A DNA stretch of 64,000 nucleotides from Candidatus Poribacteria bacterium. GTDB lineage: Bacteria > Poribacteria > WGA-4E > WGA-3G. Below are positions 34,566 through 44,196 of this stretch, piece by piece; position 1 is the first letter of the stretch, and the number at the start of each line of letters is the position of its first letter. The notes below the pieces were generated by a model, which saw nothing but the letters and a program-made list of their open reading frames with translations, ran no database searches and was not told the origin of the DNA. Both the position numbers and the translations under genes were made by a program. Where the stretch lies: assembly GCA_028820845.1 (NCBI GenBank), contig JAPPII010000011.1, positions 1 through 64,000 of the forward strand, in the 5' to 3' direction.

Positions 34566-37500
34566 ATGCAAGTTCGCCCGATAAAACGTTGCATAATTAC
34601 CTGTTTTGTATTTTTTTCCCTTCTCTTTTTTCTCGGAACAGATCCCTTTTGGTCTTTCACCTACATCGGTTCGTCCAGCAATGCAGAGGCAGCACCAGTT
34701 TCGCCCAGCAATCGGCATGCCAGAACTGCCGTGCGTGAAGGCGTAGGCGCACAACGAGAGATTGAATTGGTACGGACAACACCGCAAGGCGTAACGATTC
34801 AACTTTTCATCCCAGCGTCCGATTTTGAAATACGGACAGAGGGCGATAACGACGATCAATTTCAAGTATCTCGTGTTGAAACGCAGACTGTCTCTTTTCC
34901 GGGATGCCGTTTTACTGTCCAGTCTCCGGGTGCGCTACGACTCCCTGTGCAGTCTACCTTCATCAGTGTCCCCGTAGATGCCAATTTTCAAGTGCGTGTT
35001 GTTGAACAGAATTTTAGCACGCATAAGATCGCTGCAGATGTTCTGCCTTCCGATCTTCCCTCCTTCCATTCGGACTCCAACACCCCTAAAACCGACCGCT
35101 TTTTTCCTGCCAATCTCGTAGAGACCAGAGAAGCGGGTTGGATCCGGGAGAACCGGGTCCTTCCAATTCAATTCAATCCGGTCCAATACAATCCTGTGCG
35201 TCGGGAGTTGCGACTTTATCACAGGCTTATCGTTGAAGTTCGTTTTCTCCGGTCAGGTGAAGCGTTGTTAGCACAACGGGGACCCTTGATGCCTGAGTCC
35301 GCTGCTTACGATGCGATTTTTGAAAGCGTCTTGGTGAATCCGCAAGATGCCAGGCAGTGGCGTGGGACGACCTTCCGAGTTCCACAAGCACCAAGTATTG
35401 CTGCCATAGCACCTCGCCATAAACTCAGTATTACTCAGGATGGGATGTATAGCGTTACTGGACGAGACTTGGAGGCAGTCGGGGTTGATATAGGCGCGAT
35501 TACACCCAGGACGTTGACAGTGACAAACAGAGGGAAACAGGTGCCAATCTTTGTTCGAGGTGAGGGCGACGGAAGACTCAATCCAACGGATGAAATTATT
35601 TTCTACGGCGAGCAGCTTCATGGAGAAGCAAGTTATATCAACCCGTTTTCTGATGAGAATGTGTATTGGCTCTCGTGGAACGCCGGACCCGGAAGCCGAA
35701 TGGGGACGCGGACCTCTCTTGATGGAAGCGTTGACGCTCAAAGCTACCCGCACTTTCTCACACGTGCTCACTTTGAAAAAGATAGCCACTTTAGAAGGTT
35801 TCCCAATGCGAACCTGACGGAGGACCAGAGGTATCAGGAATTCAGTCAAGGACTGCAGGAGCGTTGGTTTACTTTAGCGGAACTGCCACCACTGCCAAAT
35901 GACAGTTGGTTCTGGGCACAATTGACCGCCCCTGAGTCAAAACCGTTCGGTGTTACCCTCACGGGTGTCGCGGAGACTGCTGTACCCGCAACAATACGGA
36001 TCGGATTTTATGGGAGATCTAACACAGAACACCAAGCGGATGTATGGCTAAACGACGCGGTTAGCCTCGGCGAGGTACGTTGGAAAGGTGAAGCCGAATA
36101 TCAGCTTCAGAATCAACGACCGCAATCTTTTCTCCAGAATGGACGGAATGTCATTCGTATCATCAATCCCGGAAGTAGCGATCAACTGCTGGATATCGTT
36201 CTGCTTAACTGGATTCAGATTGATTATCGCCGGACTTTTGAAGCGAAGGGGAATGTGCTACCCTTTGCTATCACGCCCTTTCCTGATGAAACTGGAGCTA
36301 TCAACCCAAACTTTGAGGTCGTTTTAGAGAATTTCTCTACGCCTGACATAGAAATTTATGGTATTGACGGGACCCGTTATGTCGGTTTAGCACCGATTAT
36401 TGACGATTCTGCGTCTGAGACTTACCGACTCCCGTTCCGTTCAACGCAGATTCGACCGAAGGATGTGGATGATACCGCCATCCAATATATCGCACTCGCG
36501 CGTAACCGGTTCCAAAAACCGAAAATTTCGGTAGACACGCCGTCCGATTTACGTAGCACGCACAACGCCGCGGATTACATCCTCATTACACACAAAAGTT
36601 TCATTGAAGATGTTCAACCACTTGCCGATTTTCGTAATCAGCAAGGTATGCGGACCAAAGTTGTCGATGTCCAAAATATCTACGACGAATTTAATCACGG
36701 CATCCTCAACCCGAATGCGATCCGTGAGTTCCTCAGTTACGCCTACGACAATTGGCAGCCGCCTGCCCCAACTTACGTCTTCCTCGTCGGTGATACACAT
36801 ATTGATCTTAAGAACCAACCCAATTTCGTTCCGACAACGCAGGTGCAAATCCCAGGATACGGTGCTTCGGCAAGCGACCACCAATTCGTTACTTTTCGAG
36901 GCACAGACAGTTTCCCAGATATGCTGATTGGACGGATGCCAGCGAACAATCGTGTAGATGTCCGTATCTTTGTTGAACGGACAATCAACTATGAAACGAC
37001 CTCGCAGGTCGGCCCGTGGCACAAGAAACTTCTCATGCTTGCCGGTTCGGATCTTCGGTTTCACTCTCAGACAGACCGACTTATCTCTCGTAATCAACTC
37101 AACGGTCGATATGAAACTGAACGTATCTACGCACCGCACACAGAGGAAGCAACTTTCGATGAACGGATCCGATCGCCTATCGCGAGGCGCGTGATTGACG
37201 GTTTCAACGACGGTGCCAGCCTCGTTAACTATATCGGACACGGTGGCGGTGGTATCTGGTCATCCAGTCGGATGCTTGACTTTGAAGATCCTGAGCAGAA
37301 CTTAACCAATATTTCACAACTCCCGTTGGTTATCAGTATGACCTGTTACACAGGTTCCTTTGACAGCAATAAAAATAGCCTTGTTGAGGAGCTCCTCCGA
37401 TCTGAAAATGGCGGTGCGATTGCAGTCATTGGCGCAACCAGCATCGGGCTGTTAGACGGTGATTATCTGCTGAACTTGGAAATTTTCAATGTTATCTTCA

Positions 37501-39653
37501 AACAACGAACGCAGCATATAGGGGCGGTGCTCGCTGAAGCCAAGACGCAGTTTCTTATCAACGCTCCGGGGTATCTCGATCTCGCTGAAGTCTTTACACT
37601 TTTCGGGGACCCAGCGACTCGGCTGAAACTGCCGAACAAACAGATGCAAGTTGAAGTAGAAATCGGGACCTCGCCGAGTCGAGAGACTTTACTGACTGTC
37701 TCTGGGACATTACCCGATCGCACTTTTAGCGGAGATGCCGAGATTATCGTTGTGCCTGCGATTGAAGAGGCGGTTGACATGCCGTCGGAACAGGAAAATG
37801 TCACTGTTACCAACGGACGGTTCACCACAGAAATAGAAATCCCAGCGAGTGTTGAATTTGATGTCGGCGATGTACAAGTTTACGCTTGGAATGCCGATGA
37901 AGATTTAATCGGTCATGCCTCCTATAATGTTTTATCTCGATACGTTGATAATGTCCGTATTGCACCTTATCCGGTTGAACCGCATCAACCTGTTCACCTT
38001 TATACAGAAGTGTTGGATGAAAGCGGTATTGAAGAACTAACGCTTTTCTGGAGTTGGGACGGCATCGAGTTTTTCACGATTCCTGTGAGTCATCAGACCG
38101 GGACAACCTATAAAAGCGAACGCCCGATTCCGGGATACCCTGAAGGGGACCTCATTGACTATTACTTAGCAGTGAAGGTAGGAGATGGACGGACGTTGCA
38201 AACAGAGGTCGTCACTTATGAGTTTGGACAGGCCAGATCTGAGGTCGATCTTCTCCTTTTGGACCAGACGATCGCTTGGACGACAACACCGCCGTTTGTG
38301 CTCTCGGCGCAAGTCCGCAATCAAGGCAGCGCACCTGCCCGAAATGTACCTGTCCGCTTCTATCTGCAAACCTTGAGCCCTGAAGCTGCTGCGGCTATTC
38401 CGCATACCACTTCCGTCTCAACGATTGAGGATTTACAGAACGCGACACCGCTTGGAGATGTTCAGATTATTCCCGAAATCTTGCCCGGCAGTCAAGGCGT
38501 TGCAAGGGTGCCGTGGGAACCGACACCGGGGGAATATCTTATCTCTGTCTACGTAGATCCACCGTCTGAGGAACTTCCGCGTGGGAGTATCCTTGAGCAG
38601 CGGGAACTAAATAACAGCGCAGCGAAACGGTTTACGGGGAATCGGTTCGTTCTTACACCGGATACGCTTGATCAACCGATCCGAAGCGCAGACGGAACTT
38701 TCCAAGTTACTGTGCCATCGGACAACCTTCAAACCACTACGATACTAACCTATTCGGAAGAAGCCTTGACGATTACAAACCAACCCGATATCGCTGCGGT
38801 TTCGGAAGCTGCGCCACAGGTTGCCTATCACCTCGATGTGGCTGAACAGACGGAGTTGGTGGCGACTGTTACGTTCCTAAAAGGGGAAACCAGTGACGAT
38901 GCATACATTTATAGGCGAGACGATGATAACGGCAATTGGGTGCGGGTAGGTCAGGAGACTGCTGATGACGAGCATATCTCCGCGGAGGTCGAGTTACCGG
39001 GGACGTTCGCGATGTTATCCCATAGCGATTCAACACCGCCTTCAGTTGAACTAACCTTTGAGCATCAGGGCTTCATTGATGGGGATTATGTCTCGGATAC
39101 GCCTGTTATCTCTGCACGGATTGAGGATGCGAACGGCGTTGACTCGCGTTCAGCACACATCATCCTCACGAAGAACGGGCAGCGCGTGCCAGAAGACGAA
39201 TATGTAATTGCTGCGTCACCAACGAATAACAATCTCTTGTTGGTAACCTATACGCCTGTTTTGGAACCTGGAGAGTACCGCGTCCGGCTACAGGCACAGG
39301 ACACAAACGGCAATGTATCAGACACCGAGCGTACGGGAACAGTCGCTGGTGAGTTTGAGATTGCGAATATTGCTAACTTTCCGAACCCTTTCACACCCAG
39401 AAGCGGCACGCATTTTGCTTACTATCTCACGGAGAGTGCTGACGAGGTGAGCCTGAATATCTACACAATCACGGGTCGGCGTATCGTGGCGATTGACACG
39501 CTTGATGCCTCTGTCTCTTACAACGAATACCACTACGACGGCTACGATGCCGACGGCGAACCGCTTGCGAACGGTGTTTATCTCTACAAATTCACAGCAC
39601 AGAAAGGCGATATCCGTAAACAGAAGGTCGGGAAAATCGCCGTGCGGAAATAG
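34566..39653 (+). CDS. Secreted C25 (gingipain-like) cysteine peptidase with FlgD-like C-terminal domain
   Basis: 1695 residues. A signal peptide precedes a long N-terminal prodomain-like region (to about 660). The C25 peptidase domain follows (TDRFL-type start YILITHKSFIEDVQPLADFR, YVFLVGDTH, GRMPANNRVDV); catalytic His is in YIGHGGGGIW (about 891) and catalytic Cys in VISMTCYTGSFD (about 926). Several Ig-like/CARDB-like domains follow, with a final FlgD-like/type IX sorting-like domain (NFPNPFTPRSG, IYTITGRRI, YDGYDADGEPLANGVYLYKF). PorU, the type IX secretion sortase, belongs to this peptidase family. It could be a PorU-like processing enzyme or simply an exported protease. Confidence 0.9.
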   Translation: MQVRPIKRCIITCFVFFSLLFFLGTDPFWSFTYIGSSSNAEAAPVSPSNRHARTAVREGVGAQREIELVRTTPQGVTIQLFIPASDFEIRTEGDNDDQFQVSRVETQTVSFPGCRFTVQSPGALRLPVQSTFISVPVDANFQVRVVEQNFSTHKIAADVLPSDLPSFHSDSNTPKTDRFFPANLVETREAGWIRENRVLPIQFNPVQYNPVRRELRLYHRLIVEVRFLRSGEALLAQRGPLMPESAAYDAIFESVLVNPQDARQWRGTTFRVPQAPSIAAIAPRHKLSITQDGMYSVTGRDLEAVGVDIGAITPRTLTVTNRGKQVPIFVRGEGDGRLNPTDEIIFYGEQLHGEASYINPFSDENVYWLSWNAGPGSRMGTRTSLDGSVDAQSYPHFLTRAHFEKDSHFRRFPNANLTEDQRYQEFSQGLQERWFTLAELPPLPNDSWFWAQLTAPESKPFGVTLTGVAETAVPATIRIGFYGRSNTEHQADVWLNDAVSLGEVRWKGEAEYQLQNQRPQSFLQNGRNVIRIINPGSSDQLLDIVLLNWIQIDYRRTFEAKGNVLPFAITPFPDETGAINPNFEVVLENFSTPDIEIYGIDGTRYVGLAPIIDDSASETYRLPFRSTQIRPKDVDDTAIQYIALARNRFQKPKISVDTPSDLRSTHNAADYILITHKSFIEDVQPLADFRNQQGMRTKVVDVQNIYDEFNHGILNPNAIREFLSYAYDNWQPPAPTYVFLVGDTHIDLKNQPNFVPTTQVQIPGYGASASDHQFVTFRGTDSFPDMLIGRMPANNRVDVRIFVERTINYETTSQVGPWHKKLLMLAGSDLRFHSQTDRLISRNQLNGRYETERIYAPHTEEATFDERIRSPIARRVIDGFNDGASLVNYIGHGGGGIWSSSRMLDFEDPEQNLTNISQLPLVISMTCYTGSFDSNKNSLVEELLRSENGGAIAVIGATSIGLLDGDYLLNLEIFNVIFKQRTQHIGAVLAEAKTQFLINAPGYLDLAEVFTLFGDPATRLKLPNKQMQVEVEIGTSPSRETLLTVSGTLPDRTFSGDAEIIVVPAIEEAVDMPSEQENVTVTNGRFTTEIEIPASVEFDVGDVQVYAWNADEDLIGHASYNVLSRYVDNVRIAPYPVEPHQPVHLYTEVLDESGIEELTLFWSWDGIEFFTIPVSHQTGTTYKSERPIPGYPEGDLIDYYLAVKVGDGRTLQTEVVTYEFGQARSEVDLLLLDQTIAWTTTPPFVLSAQVRNQGSAPARNVPVRFYLQTLSPEAAAAIPHTTSVSTIEDLQNATPLGDVQIIPEILPGSQGVARVPWEPTPGEYLISVYVDPPSEELPRGSILEQRELNNSAAKRFTGNRFVLTPDTLDQPIRSADGTFQVTVPSDNLQTTTILTYSEEALTITNQPDIAAVSEAAPQVAYHLDVAEQTELVATVTFLKGETSDDAYIYRRDDDNGNWVRVGQETADDEHISAEVELPGTFAMLSHSDSTPPSVELTFEHQGFIDGDYVSDTPVISARIEDANGVDSRSAHIILTKNGQRVPEDEYVIAASPTNNNLLLVTYTPVLEPGEYRVRLQAQDTNGNVSDTERTGTVAGEFEIANIANFPNPFTPRSGTHFAYYLTESADEVSLNIYTITGRRIVAIDTLDASVSYNEYHYDGYDADGEPLANGVYLYKFTAQKGDIRKQKVGKIAVRK

Positions 39654-39696
39654 TTGTGGGCATAAGTTATGAGCGTAGTTCCTAATGCGATAGTGG

Positions 39697-40740
39697 TCAG
39701 TCAATTACTAACTGTTTGAGCGTACCCCAGAAGGTGATTTGTTTTTCTGTAGTAGGGGAAACGGAGAAGAAAGTTTCTGGCACCCATACTGGATTTAAAC
39801 CGAGTGAGAATCCATTCGCCACCTCAATGGGTTCATTGACATCACCTGTAGCCTTTACGAGATAGATGGCACTATCACCAAAGACTTCATTGATGGGGAC
39901 TCTCTCACCGGGTTTCAGCTGGCGGACCACCTTTTTGAAGGCATAGGCGATCCACTGTCCATCGGGGGACCATGCTGGCTGACTGGCCTCAGCCCATGCA
40001 CCGACGCGCGTAAGTCTGCCGAGATTGTCGCCATCGGTATCCATAACGTAGATGTTGATGCCTTGATCTCCGGGATTCCCAGCAGCGAAGGCAATCTGTT
40101 TGCCATCGGGCGACCATGTGCATCCCAATAAGTTTGGAGCACCTCTGAGTTGTTCCGTCCTACCGCCATCGGCAGCCATTCTATAGAGATAATGCCGTCC
40201 AGGAACGCCTGCGTTGTGGTTCCCACCGCGATAGGAATCATAGACGATCCATTGGCTGTCTGGCGACCACGCGGGGTTGTTGTTGTCTCCCCTATTTGTC
40301 AATCGCCTTAGATTTGAACCATTCACATTAATTCTATAGATATCCATATTCCCTGTCCGATCCGAGACGAAGGCGATCCATTTTCCATTAGGCGACCACG
40401 CGGGGTATAGGTCTCTGCTGGGATGGCCTATCAACTGACGGGTCTCTTTGTTTCTGATGTCCATCACATAGATGTCGGGACTACCAGCATGATTGGAGTG
40501 GTAGGCGAAAAAGCGTCCATCCGGGGACCAAGTGTGAGAGGATTTATTCGTGTTATTGGTTTCGAGTTTTTGAAGATTTTGTTCTGTGCTATCTATAAGA
40601 TAAAGATTAGATTTGCCTTCGTGCTTGGAAGTAAAAGACAGGGTTCCGGCTGCAGCGGCTTGTAAATATATGATGAGAAAGCTGCTACTGAGCAACAACG
40701 CAGTCCATAAGGTTTTATATCCGAACTTTCTTTTTTTCAT
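39697..40740 (-). CDS. Secreted TolB-like (PD40) propeller with WGxxK C-terminal motif
   Basis: 347 residues: signal peptide (LWTALLLSSSFLIIYLQAAAAG), then PD40 repeats such as LSFTSKHEGKSNLYLIDS, FAYHSNHAGSPDIYVMDI, YPAWSPNGKWIAFVSDRTG, PAWSPDSQWIVYDSYRGG and CTWSPDGKQIAFAAGN. The C-terminus SPTTEKQITFWGTLKQLVID contains the shared tail with K-x-x-T-x-W-G-x-L-K. Strong ribosome-binding site AGGAGAA before the ATG. Convergent with the C25 peptidase gene, 43 nt apart. Confidence 0.9.
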   Translation of the reverse strand: MKKRKFGYKTLWTALLLSSSFLIIYLQAAAAGTLSFTSKHEGKSNLYLIDSTEQNLQKLETNNTNKSSHTWSPDGRFFAYHSNHAGSPDIYVMDIRNKETRQLIGHPSRDLYPAWSPNGKWIAFVSDRTGNMDIYRINVNGSNLRRLTNRGDNNNPAWSPDSQWIVYDSYRGGNHNAGVPGRHYLYRMAADGGRTEQLRGAPNLLGCTWSPDGKQIAFAAGNPGDQGINIYVMDTDGDNLGRLTRVGAWAEASQPAWSPDGQWIAYAFKKVVRQLKPGERVPINEVFGDSAIYLVKATGDVNEPIEVANGFSLGLNPVWVPETFFSVSPTTEKQITFWGTLKQLVID

Positions 40741-40810
40741 GGGTTCTCCTCATAAAGTTTGCCCGACTGCAGAAACGCGTAGGACAGATGCACACACTAC
40801 TGCCACCGCT

Positions 40811-40832
40811 GGCGAGGTTTCCTAACCTCACC
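40811..40832. repeat. Hairpin repeat, GGCGAGGTT type
   Basis: Arms GGCGAGGTT and AACCTCACC (one mismatch) around TCCT. Flanks CCGCT on the left and CCAATTAATTCT on the right also recur at the 63927 copy, so the repeat unit is longer than the hairpin. Confidence 0.8.
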
Positions 40833-41500
40833 AATTCTAATATCCAATTAATTCTGAACTATACTAATTATGCCATAAATCCGCTGGTATATCAAGGGTT
40901 TTTTACAACTTTTTCAGACATGTTTCGTTTCCATTCTTCAGCCCCATATTGCGGTACTGTCTTTTGGGATATCCATCTCGTAGGGACACCCTTTGTGTAG
41001 CCATAGGTTGGATGCAGTGGGGTTGTGATTCATAGTTTTCATACTTAACGCTATGAAAATTACGGGTTTAGAAACCGCATAAAGTCAGGCGTGACGTGGG
41101 TTTGTCGGGGGTCTATGAATCTGGAGCAGGATTTGCAGGATTGTTTAACGGTTGACGGTTAGTTATTAATTGTCTGAATCAGGATTTGCAGGCTTTTCAA
41201 GATGATTTCGGTGATCAAGCTCAATGGAGCTCAACTGCTGGGTTTTACTGAATACTACAAATGTTAAAATTTTTCCAACTTAAAATGCACAAAGGGTGTG
41301 TCCAGTTTTTGACACTTACTATTCCGACACGTTTGTAGAAGTGGTGTTCAGCCGCCATAGATAAGCCTGGGTTTGATAGGACGTAGTCTGAAAATCCGTG
41401 TTATCCGGATCATCCGAGAAAATCCGCGATTCAGACATTCTGATAATCGACAAAATATTTACATACCCATACACAAAGCAGACATGTCCCCCAATTTCTT

Positions 41501-41530
41501 TTGACACGACACTTCAAGCTGTGGTATAAT
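41501..41530 (+). promoter_or_regulatory. Consensus sigma70 promoter of the toxin-antitoxin genes
   Basis: TTGACA (41501-41506), 18-nt spacer, TATAAT (41525-41530) with TGG extension just before the -10. It is the best promoter match seen in the window. The toxin start is 41 nt downstream. Confidence 0.8.
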
Positions 41531-41571
41531 TCCTCTCAGTTTGTTGATCCCTGATAGACGAGAAATCATCA

Positions 41572-41912
41572 ATGCGTAATGCATATCCGAGAGCAATAGA
41601 TTTTTATCAGATTCCAAACGGTCACGAACCTTTCACAGAATGGTTCTTTTCAATTCAAGATACAAGAGTACGACAACGGATTCAAGCACGACTCACTTCT
41701 GTCACAACTGGGAACCTTGGAGACCATAAATTTGTCGGAGATGGAGTTTGGGAACTACGTCTCAATTTCGGGGCAGGCTATCGCATCTATTTTGGTAAAG
41801 TCGATAACACAATTATTCTTCTGCTGTGCGGGGCGACAAGTCTTCACAGAAACGGGATATTAGACTCGCAAAAAACTATTGGAACGAATGCAAAGAGAGG
41901 CACAAACGATGA
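41572..41912 (+). pseudogene. RelE/HigB-family toxin with a C-terminal frameshift
   Basis: The start MRNAYPRAIDFYQIPNGHEPFTEW, the helix RIQARLTSV, and VWELRLNFGAGYRIYFGK match RelE/HigB-type mRNA interferase toxins. The annotated frame continues to 41946 with non-family residues after LLLCG. One extra base at the GGGG run (about 41830) would give GGDKSSQKRDIRLAKNYWNE, the standard end of this toxin family, with TGA at 41910-41912 overlapping the antitoxin ATG by 4 nt. Either a real inactivating frameshift or a homopolymer error. Confidence 0.75.
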
Positions 41913-42319
41913 AGATTTATGGAACATGGGACACCCTCCTCATTGAGCAACTTGCTGAACAAGAGAATGTAAGCGGCTATCTATCTGCTGTTATGGAAGA
42001 ATATCAGTTTCACGGAAATTTCACCACAGTTCAATTAGCACTCCGGTATGTCGTTGAAGCACAAGGCGGAATTTCCAAACTCGCCAAAAGAACAGACATT
42101 GATCCCCAGCTCCTCTCGAAGGTGTTAGCAAGTGAGAAAGCACCGCGGATCGATACCCTTAGAACCGTTCTCAGTGCTTTGGGATGCTGTCTTTCAATTA
42201 CATCTTTAGAAACTGTAAGTACCCATATTAACGCTGCTACTGAAGAGTCTACAAGCGCGCCACTAAGGAAGACAAACGCCAACCTCGAGCTTGATGAATA
42301 TCACGCTTCTACAGAGTAG
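41909..42319 (+). CDS. HigA-like helix-turn-helix antitoxin
   Basis: 136 residues from ATG 41909 (MKIYGTWDTLLIEQLAEQEN). The helix-turn-helix region GGISKLAKRTDIDPQLLSKVLASEKAPRI is that of addiction-module antitoxins, followed by LRTVLSALGCCLSI. It should neutralise the upstream toxin and repress the shared promoter. The start lies inside the restored toxin end, the normal coupled arrangement. The acidic Glu/Thr-rich tail is unlike the core. Its 3' end overlaps the convergent GNAT gene by 19 nt. Confidence 0.85.
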   Translation: MKIYGTWDTLLIEQLAEQENVSGYLSAVMEEYQFHGNFTTVQLALRYVVEAQGGISKLAKRTDIDPQLLSKVLASEKAPRIDTLRTVLSALGCCLSITSLETVSTHINAATEESTSAPLRKTNANLELDEYHASTE

Positions 42320-43302
42320 CAGGAATTACCCCGCCCAAATACCAAAACATCATAATCCTGTCCACCATACACAAACTGCTTTTCAAACCGACCTTCGCAG
42401 GCAAATCCTGCTGTCTCTAAAACCGCCGCCTTCTGCTCAGCACCGCTATCAACATAACACTGCACCTTCACATCGGGAAACGTCACCGCCGAAAGCAACG
42501 TCGGAACAGCGTCCGTGAAATTCGGATGAAAAAAGAGGTCCAATACCGCAGTCGCCGGTTTCCAGCGTCCGTCACGGTTTACAGTCGCCCACCCAACGAT
42601 GGCACCCTCCGAAGTAACCAGCAATTGGGCAGCGTCATAAGCATCTTCGACTTCCAAAGCGTGCTTGAAGCCGAGAAAGCCGCCTTCCATATTCGTGGGA
42701 CCGTAGACATCCCACGCCAGACTCCGGAGTGCGTCCCATCCGACAATCCCTGAGAGTGCCGTGACTTTCGGCCAGTCATGCCATTCAACCGATTTCGGTG
42801 CCGCAGGTGCCGGTGCGAAATACTGTTCCTCAAAGTCCACATTGACATGATACTTCATAAATCCAGATGCTGGAAACACACTCTCAAATCCAAAACTGTG
42901 ATAGATGTAATACGGATGGCTGTTGTAGCCCGTGCCGAGGTAGAGGGCGCGACCGGTACGCTCTCGGAAATCCTTCATCTGGTATCCCATCACCCCTTTA
43001 CATGCCCCTTTCCTGCGTTGGTTCGGGAGCGTAAAGACATGCCCTAAGATACCGATGCCTTCATGCTCGACCGTCATAATGTTGGTAATCACGCGGCCGT
43101 CGAGTTTGCCGACATAGAAACGGGTTTCCAAAGCATCAAGTGCTTCCGTGACGCACCGTTCAATATGCCATTCCCAGTTGCCGCCTTTATGCCCGAGGAA
43201 TTGTTTCACCTCTTCAGCGTGGGACGCATCGGGGGCAGTAATTACACCGACTTCCATCCGTTCTTCTGTCTTTAATATCGCTTCTCCGAGTTTATCGTAC
43301 AT
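42301..43302 (-). CDS. GNAT-family N-acetyltransferase
   Basis: 333 residues from ATG 43302 (AGAGG 5 nt upstream; a farther in-frame start at 43386 lacks support). The acetyl-CoA-binding segment is GHVFTLPNQRRKGACKGVM (compare R/Q-x-x-G-x-G/A), followed by LYLGTGYNSHPYYIYHSFGFE. A second part (about 190-333: GWATVNRDGRWKPATAVLDLFFHPNF) looks like a second, degenerate GNAT fold. Substrate unknown. Confidence 0.85.
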   Translation of the reverse strand: MYDKLGEAILKTEERMEVGVITAPDASHAEEVKQFLGHKGGNWEWHIERCVTEALDALETRFYVGKLDGRVITNIMTVEHEGIGILGHVFTLPNQRRKGACKGVMGYQMKDFRERTGRALYLGTGYNSHPYYIYHSFGFESVFPASGFMKYHVNVDFEEQYFAPAPAAPKSVEWHDWPKVTALSGIVGWDALRSLAWDVYGPTNMEGGFLGFKHALEVEDAYDAAQLLVTSEGAIVGWATVNRDGRWKPATAVLDLFFHPNFTDAVPTLLSAVTFPDVKVQCYVDSGAEQKAAVLETAGFACEGRFEKQFVYGGQDYDVLVFGRGNSCYSVEA

Positions 43303-43338
43303 AAACACCTCTATTAAATCTATTTTAGGGAAATAAAA

Positions 43339-43367
43339 TTGAAACCGTCTCGAAAATATGATATACT
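43339..43367 (+). promoter_or_regulatory. Sigma70-type promoter upstream of ndk
   Basis: TTGAAA (43339-43344), 17-nt spacer, TATACT (43362-43367). The leader to ndk would be about 260 nt and contains two hairpins (43466-43481, 43495-43510). Confidence 0.6.
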
Positions 43368-43465
43368 TAAAAAGACTTGATGTCAAGTCTGAGATGCTTG
43401 TATTACAGGGCTATTTAGTTTTAAGAGTTAAGTTTACATATCTGAAGCCTTCACGCTTCCGGAAG

Positions 43466-43510
43466 CCCGAATTTATTCGGGACAGCACACTTTTCCCCAA
43501 CAAGTTGGGG
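43466..43510. repeat. Pair of hairpins, CCCGAA/TTCGGG type and CCCCAA/TTGGGG
   Basis: CCCGAA-TTTA-TTCGGG (43466-43481) and CCCCAA-CAAG-TTGGGG (43495-43510) in the ndk leader. The first belongs to the same family as 29070, 29129, 29159 and 60286. Confidence 0.75.
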
Positions 43511-43630
43511 CATCCGGATGTAAATTATTGGAAAACTGAATGGCCCTGGCTTGTATTACGGTAGTCAGTCGCTCAGGTTTAAAGTGTATGTGCTATGTAG
43601 GCACACGTAAAGGGTTCAGATGGAGGGATA

Positions 43631-44095
43631 ATGGAAACAGAACAGACATTGGTGCTGATTAAACCCGATGGGGTCCAACGTGGACTTATCGGGGAAGTTA
43701 TTGCACGCTACGAGCGCAAGGGACTGAAGATTGTCGGAATGAAACTACAACAACTCCCGCGCGAGGCGGTAGAAGCACTCTACGCCGTCCATCAAGGACG
43801 CTCTTTTTACGATGTACTTATTGAATTCATGACTTCGGCACCCATTGTCGCTTTAGTTGTTGAGGGTCGAGGCGCGATAGAATTAGTGCGTATTATCAAT
43901 GGAGATACCGATCCGACAAAATCGCAACCCGGAACAATTCGAGGCGATTTATCAGTGAACGTAACACATAACATTGTACACGCCTCCGACTCCGAAGAGA
44001 GTGCTAAGCGTGAACTCGACATCGTATTCCGATCCGAAGAACGCTACAAGTATGACCGAGTAGACGAGGTAATCTTGCATCCTATAGTTGTGTAA
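43631..44095 (+). CDS. ndk: Nucleoside diphosphate kinase
   Basis: 154 residues; transfers phosphate from ATP to NDPs via a phosphohistidine. TLVLIKPDGVQRGLIGEVI, FYDVLIEFMTSAPIVALVVEG and NGDTDPTKSQPGTIRGDLS are diagnostic, and the active-site His is in NIVHASDSEESAKRE (about residue 118). GGAGG lies upstream of the ATG. Slightly longer at the C-terminus than typical about 140-residue homologues. Confidence 0.97.
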   Translation: METEQTLVLIKPDGVQRGLIGEVIARYERKGLKIVGMKLQQLPREAVEALYAVHQGRSFYDVLIEFMTSAPIVALVVEGRGAIELVRIINGDTDPTKSQPGTIRGDLSVNVTHNIVHASDSEESAKRELDIVFRSEERYKYDRVDEVILHPIVV

Positions 44096-44196
44096 TATAG
44101 ACAAATAGTATTTTTAGCCAATACGCACAAATGCTAAAAACTTATTTGAGGCTTATTGTGCAAAAAATACGATAAACAGATGGAGGTTTACAAAAA

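Larger units (their letters stand above)
40741..41571. other. 830-nt intergenic region with remnants of repeats
   Basis: No credible gene. Contents: hairpin copy at 40811-40832; a degenerate GTAGGGACACC copy at about 40980; two copies of GGATTTGCAGG (41133 and 41183 area); and AATCCGCGATTCAGACA near 41429, also found near 13186. Ends with the promoter of the toxin-antitoxin genes. Confidence 0.6.

Noticed and set aside
36549-37241. 230-aa minus-strand ORF
   Set aside because: Antisense to the catalytic domain of the C25 peptidase; no ribosome-binding site or recognisable content.
41572-41946. Toxin as an intact 124-aa protein
   Set aside because: The last 35 residues do not match the RelE/HigB family, whereas the alternative frame does and ends exactly at the antitoxin start.
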